Shown here: in pieces, positions 47,501-48,791 of the stretch | Numbering within the stretch: the stretch's first letter is position 1 | How the letters are laid out: each line of letters opens with the position of its first letter | DNA from: Bacteroidota bacterium | Lineage (GTDB): Bacteria > Bacteroidota > Bacteroidia > AKYH767-A > 2013-40CM-41-45 | Assembly: GCA_004295015.1 (NCBI GenBank) | Contig: SHNE01000002.1 | Coordinates: 1-48,791 of the forward strand | DNA: 48,791 nt | Direction: 5' to 3' | Program-made: the position numbers and the translations under genes | Notes under the pieces: generated by a model | Seen by the model: only the letters and a program-made list of their open reading frames with translations | Database searches by the model: none | Told to the model about the DNA's origin: nothing

Positions 47501-47893
47501 TCTGGTGGCTCCGCCGGTATTGTTATTCGTTTCGTCTGTGAGGAGTCCGATATTAGATTGTTTGGCATCACTCAGTTTATTATAGATGATGAATTGAATT
47601 CTCCCGTCTAACTTATAATCAAAAAGCTTTTCGATTTCTTCAAGATGTTTATCAGCCGTTCTGCCTGTAAAAGCTGCCAATTCCAATCCTCCTAAATAAT
47701 AGTAGGTATCAAAACTTTTGAACTTCATGAATGACCAGAATCGTTGGTCATATTGAACCCTGTTTTTTCCAAACTGCATCTCGTAACCGCTATAAAACTG
47801 AGCCTGTGAGTTTGAGCTGAAAATAAATAAGAAAGTTATAATCAGTGAGCAACTGATTCTTGAGGTAAAAAATGACTTCTGTAGAAGAAACAT
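44594..47893 (-). CDS. Large exported protein: peptidase-MA-like, propeller and outer-membrane barrel
   Basis: A 1099-aa protein with a signal peptide (cleavage after about residue 31, FSSNSQA). Residues about 35-310 look like a gluzincin (peptidase MA) domain, with LPDWYLNGLVSYV in the usual place after the active site, but no HExxH is present. A TolB-like propeller follows at about 320-560 (SKDGRYSAYVRN, YSDDGQLLLISG, IVFSSNRVND). The last 370 residues look like an Omp85-type beta-barrel: LRGFDQNIRNGN, VVGFGDIGTAWNG, GFGFGLRSRLLGYFIRADWAW and a terminal Phe. ATG 47893 begins the signal peptide; the longer frame overlaps the divergent gene. Confidence 0.78.
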   Translation of the reverse strand: MFLLQKSFFTSRISCSLIITFLFIFSSNSQAQFYSGYEMQFGKNRVQYDQRFWSFMKFKSFDTYYYLGGLELAAFTGRTADKHLEEIEKLFDYKLDGRIQFIIYNKLSDAKQSNIGLLTDETNNNTGGATRIVGNKVFLYFNGDHEKLTEQIRAGIARVLLDQIMYGGDVRERIQNSALLTLPDWYLNGLVSYVSKSWDVRLDNKMRDGIITKRYLKFNHLSGDDAVVAGHSIWKFVVDTYSESSVSNLIYMTRVNRNIESGFMYVLGQNMKELSATWQDAMKNRYLNSDLGIDSLPEKGIVKRPKVRLTYTQLRTSKDGRYSAYVRNDLGRYKVMLYDETKGRSKRILKSGYRSYSQETDVTFPVLAFHPSGEVLTIIREKKGFIWMGTYTIRTKKYEQSKLFNFEKVLDFSYSDDGQLLLISGVQKGQSDIYVYNLRTRTYQQITKDFYDDLHPRFINNSTAIVFSSNRVNDTLSAEVIPLLPEKNNMDVFYYDYKGSSNVLRRITNTPYYNETQPMPYDSSNIAYLSDESGVVNRYLAHLDSALAYVDTVEHYRMLVESAPQSNYSRNILQHDVNFSKTRVSQIFFDKGKVKLFNERKSGFVSSGLPLPKTLFRNEELREREIDKAKSEIPPKPDDAISNIKSNLSDSNLVDIENYVFQSDFPKSQTRKEKKRERERAQQAAAIGSDVKQDTTESALQPLPKQRNYETAFSSNYFVSQLDNTLLNQSYQLFTGGGAIYYNPGLNGFFKLGISDLLEDFRITGGFKLAGDLNSNEFFLSYENLKHRLDKEIVFYRQALLLPQFGAKLHSHELRFNGKYPFTDVSSVRASLAYRNDRLTILATDFQSLIIPEDYLHWISGRLEYVFDNTLNTGVNLYNGTRGKIFGEYYKQADVGNTGMVILGTDFRHYEKIHREIIWANRIAASTSFGKEKLIYYMGATDNWIVPKFNEETPIDYSQNYYFQALASNLRGFDQNIRNGNTFVLLNSELRIPVFKYLLNRPIKSDFVRNFQVVGFGDIGTAWNGSSPYDSTNALNNSTIAQQPFVITLISQNEPIVGGFGFGLRSRLLGYFIRADWAWGVENRTIQPYKFYFSLGLDF

Positions 47894-48047
47894 AATCAAG
47901 CTAAAATCCGGAGAAGAAGAATAAAGGCGAATGTAAGGTTTTTTAAACAAAAAAACCGCTGTATATTCTCCGATTTGCAAGATTTTCGTCAGGAATTTCC
48001 ACACCAATTGGGCGGAAATTTGTGCCTGGTTTGTCGTAAATTGCGGC

Positions 48048-48689
48048 ATGATAAAAGTTGAATCTTTCGCCTTCAATCCATTCGAGGAAAATACCTATAT
48101 TTTGTCTGATGAAAGTAGCGAAGCTGTAATTATAGACCCGGGATGTTTTGATTCTGAAGAGAAAAAAATCCTCTCGGATTACATCGAAAAAAACAAATTA
48201 AAACCGGTAAAATTATTGCTTACGCATGCGCATATTGACCATATTCTGGGCAATAACTATGTAAGCGCACGCTACGGAATCAAGGTTGAAATGCATGCAG
48301 CTGATGTTGATTTGCTGCTATCGGCACCTGTTTATGGACAAGTTTGGGGAATCCAGGCAGAACCTTCTCCGGAACCTTCTGTATTGTTGAATGAGGGTGA
48401 CACGGTAAAATTTGGAAACTCTGTACTGAGAGTGCTATTTACACCCGGACACAGTCAGGGCAGTATTAGTTTTTATTCTGAAACAGATCGTTTTGCCATA
48501 GTGGGCGATGTGCTCTTCCATCGCAGCATTGGAAGGACAGATCTTCCCGGCGGCAACCATGCTGAGTTAATTAAAAGTATAAAGGATAAACTTCTTCAGC
48601 TTGGAGATGATGTAAAAGTTTTTTCCGGACATGGGCCGGAGACAAGCATTGGTGCTGAGAAAAAATTCAATCCTTTTTTGCAGGATTAG
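48048..48689 (+). CDS. Metallo-beta-lactamase-fold hydrolase (glyoxalase II-like)
   Basis: A 213-aa cytoplasmic MBL-fold protein. The metal motif THAHIDHILG carries His60, His62, Asp64 and His65; the next ligands lie in TPGHSQGSISFY, IVGDVLFHRSIGR and VFSGHGPET. Proteins of this size and pattern act on thioesters such as S-lactoylglutathione or on other small substrates; the substrate cannot be read. It is divergent from the large envelope gene. The 3' end of the window (48690-48791) is AT-rich with no gene seen. Confidence 0.88.
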   Translation: MIKVESFAFNPFEENTYILSDESSEAVIIDPGCFDSEEKKILSDYIEKNKLKPVKLLLTHAHIDHILGNNYVSARYGIKVEMHAADVDLLLSAPVYGQVWGIQAEPSPEPSVLLNEGDTVKFGNSVLRVLFTPGHSQGSISFYSETDRFAIVGDVLFHRSIGRTDLPGGNHAELIKSIKDKLLQLGDDVKVFSGHGPETSIGAEKKFNPFLQD

Positions 48690-48791
48690 AACAGACGTAA
48701 ATCATAATAAAATAAAAAAAAAAAACGAATACATCATTGGAAAAACAACAAATCCTACCACCTAGTCCTTTATAAATTTCTTATTTATTTT

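Noticed and set aside
48001..48047. Consensus promoter for the MBL-fold gene
   Set aside because: TAAATTGC near 48037 is too far from TAnnTTTG and no properly spaced TTG is present.

Overview
The window looks like a chromosomal segment from a free-living Bacteroidota bacterium. Three things point there: exported proteins ending in type IX secretion (T9SS) sorting domains, promoters of the Bacteroidota form TTG-N19/20-TAnnTTTG in front of rpsT, rpsF, paaZ and others, and a general lack of Shine-Dalgarno sequences. Base composition is AT-rich and even. I see no prophage, integrase, transposase, CRISPR array, rRNA or tRNA.

The main metabolic theme is aerobic phenylacetate (phenylacetyl-CoA) catabolism, encoded in dispersed blocks. 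Block 1 (minus strand, 1.6-8.5 kb): paaH, a HerA/YjgR-type ATPase, paaI, thiolase paaJ and, after an unrelated plus-strand gene, paaY. Block 2 (20.0-23.5 kb): paaZ, an unknown 149-aa gene and an enoyl-CoA hydratase-family gene. Block 3 (33.3-37.0 kb): paaA, paaB, paaC, paaD, paaG. Together they cover ring epoxidation (PaaABC, with PaaD for assembly), isomerisation to oxepin-CoA (PaaG), ring hydrolysis and aldehyde oxidation (PaaZ), beta-oxidation (PaaH, PaaJ, a possible PaaF) and thioester salvage (PaaI, PaaY). Not in the window: the reductase PaaE, the ligase PaaK and a PaaX/PaaR-type regulator.

Between these blocks are housekeeping genes: rpsT and radC (8.7-9.8 kb); a run with a polysaccharide deacetylase, an acyltransferase, upp, a membrane protein and a YjjG-type phosphatase (9.9-14.1 kb); an ABC permease and a CotH/lamin-tail T9SS protein (14.6-18.3 kb); the rpsF-rpsR-rplI operon (18.5-19.6 kb); an outer-membrane barrel with a large TPR protein (23.5-28.4 kb); a lipoprotein, a 67-aa protein and ftsE (28.6-30.4 kb); two glycosyltransferases and a membrane protein (30.5-33.2 kb); an rhlE-type helicase, an HU protein, dnaX and gyrB (37.1-43.2 kb); and an M20 amidohydrolase, a very large envelope protein and a metallo-beta-lactamase-fold hydrolase (43.3-48.7 kb).

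Noncoding features of note: an array of about 286-bp repeat units with REP-like hairpins (1-690); palindromic intergenic elements between paaI and paaJ and between paaB and paaC; a paaZ leader of about 130 nt with competing or pseudoknotted helices behind a near-consensus promoter; a terminator-like hairpin in the gyrB leader; and a run of nine A residues in dnaX, placed so that a slip in either direction gives a gamma-like product of about 377 residues. The last two and the paaZ leader are the best candidates for undescribed regulation.
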